Source: Thermodesulfovibrionales bacterium (lineage in GTDB: Bacteria > Nitrospirota > Thermodesulfovibrionia > Thermodesulfovibrionales > SM23-35). From it: a DNA stretch of 6,337 nucleotides. Under the pieces are notes generated by a model, which was not told the origin of the DNA, did not search any database, and saw only the letters and a list, made by a program, of their open reading frames with translations. Below are positions 5,676 to 6,337 of this stretch, piece after piece; the first letter of the stretch is position 1, and every line of letters begins with the position of its first letter. The stretch covers positions 1 through 6,337 of the forward strand of contig JAGUWT010000214.1 in assembly GCA_020062205.1 (NCBI GenBank). Direction: 5' to 3'. Both the position numbers and the translations under genes were made by a program.

Positions 5676-6337
5676 ATGAGTAACAAGAAAAAGATAATCC
5701 TGATAGCAGTTATCATATTAGCGTTTGTTTCCACAGGCATTCTTATCGGAAGATTGTCTATAACCACTGTGGGTGCAGAGGCTGGATATGAGGAATTAAA
5801 GATCTTTACAGAAGTCCTTTCCATTGTCAGAAAGAACTATGTGGAAGATGTAAAAGCCAAAGATTTGATCTATGGTGCGATTAAAGGAATGATCAGTTCA
5901 CTCGACCCTCATTCAGGTTTCATGACTCCTGAGGCTTATAAAGAAATGCAGGTTGAAACGAAGGGAGAGTTTGGAGGCATCGGAATTCAGATAGGGATAA
6001 AGGATGGTATGCTGACAGTCATAGCACCGATTGAAGATACCCCGGCATACAAGGCTGGCATAAAGGCAGGCGATAAGATCATAAAGATAAACAATGAGTT
6101 TACAAAGAATATGGCTCTTCATGATGCTGTCAGTAAGATGCGTGGGGCACCGAATACGCAAGTCACGGTAACAATAGTCAGAGAGGGTTGGAAAGAGACA
6201 AAGGACTTTACCATAACAAGAGAGATAATAAAGATAAAGAGTGTAAAGTCAAAGATTTTAGGAGACGGTATCGGTTATATAAAGATAAGCCAGTTTCAGG
6301 AACAGACTGCTGCAGATCTCTCTCAAGCTTTAGATAA
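5676..6337 (+). CDS. ctpA: C-terminal processing protease CtpA, S41 family (5' part, cut by window edge)
   Basis: 220 complete codons are visible. An N-terminal membrane anchor or signal peptide (KKKIILIAVIILAFVSTGILIG, about 4-25) is followed by the S41 N-terminal helical region with YGAIKGMISSLDPHS (66-80) and FMTPEAYKEM (82-91), then a PDZ domain opening with GEFGGIGIQI (97-106) and spanning to about 172, and the start of the protease core at GIGYIKISQF (198-207). The catalytic Ser/Lys pair lies beyond the right edge and cannot be checked. CtpA acts in the periplasm, and relatives degrade peptidoglycan hydrolases and related envelope proteins. The ATG has GGAGGA at 5665-5670, 5 nt upstream. 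The gene starts 16 nt after the EnvC-like stop. The envC-ctpA neighbourhood also occurs in Pseudomonas, as I recall, and suggests a link to cell-wall hydrolase control. Confidence 0.94.
   Translation, partial: MSNKKKIILIAVIILAFVSTGILIGRLSITTVGAEAGYEELKIFTEVLSIVRKNYVEDVKAKDLIYGAIKGMISSLDPHSGFMTPEAYKEMQVETKGEFGGIGIQIGIKDGMLTVIAPIEDTPAYKAGIKAGDKIIKINNEFTKNMALHDAVSKMRGAPNTQVTVTIVREGWKETKDFTITREIIKIKSVKSKILGDGIGYIKISQFQEQTAADLSQALD

Noticed and set aside
5913..6161. Minus-strand frame opposite ctpA
   Set aside because: It overlaps well-conserved S41/PDZ coding sequence on the other strand and has no family features.

Overview
The window looks like a stretch of chromosome from a Gram-negative, moderately low-GC bacterium. 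The division and envelope genes (FtsEX, an EnvC-like murein hydrolase activator, a CtpA-type protease) imply a periplasm. The split transketolase, the small FNTN-type protein at the head of the operon and the abundant short intergenic repeats suggest a Nitrospirota or deltaproteobacterial (Desulfobacterota-like) lineage. This is inferred from remembered family patterns, not from a database search.

Layout. Positions 1-407 hold the 5' part of a minus-strand gene for an adenylylsulfate-kinase-like P-loop kinase, cut by the left edge. Positions 408-776 are a divergent intergenic region. It contains a 163-bp MITE-like palindromic element (429-591), a short degenerate stretch, and a convincing sigma70-type promoter (TTTACA, 17 nt, TATAAT; 714-742) reading rightward. 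From there one compact plus-strand operon runs off the right edge: a small conserved unknown protein (777-1070), transketolase N-terminal subunit (1071-1916), transketolase C-terminal subunit (1906-2937), ftsE (2934-3596), ftsX (3600-4472), an envC-like gene (4469-5659) and ctpA (5676 to the edge). The junctions are abutting or overlapping (TAAATG, an 11-bp overlap, ATGA, a 3-nt gap, TTGA) until a 16-nt gap before ctpA.

How the genes work together. The two transketolase halves should form one ThDP enzyme of the non-oxidative pentose phosphate pathway. FtsE (ATPase) and FtsX (membrane subunit) form the divisome ABC-type complex that controls septal peptidoglycan hydrolysis through a periplasmic coiled-coil/LytM protein, here the EnvC-like product. 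CtpA is a periplasmic protease whose relatives turn over peptidoglycan hydrolases. The operon therefore joins a carbon-metabolism enzyme to a cell-wall splitting module.

The most unusual feature is at two gene starts. The N-terminal extension of the transketolase C subunit is encoded by a palindromic C-run/G-run repeat followed by five 7-nt tandem units. The predicted signal peptide of the EnvC-like protein is encoded by another set of five 7-nt tandem units plus two perfect 14-nt units. In both genes a good Shine-Dalgarno site and start codon lie just upstream of the repeats, so the repeats appear to be translated. A possible 9-codon mini-ORF (751-780) starting at the predicted transcription start and overlapping the GTG of the first gene is a second point of interest.
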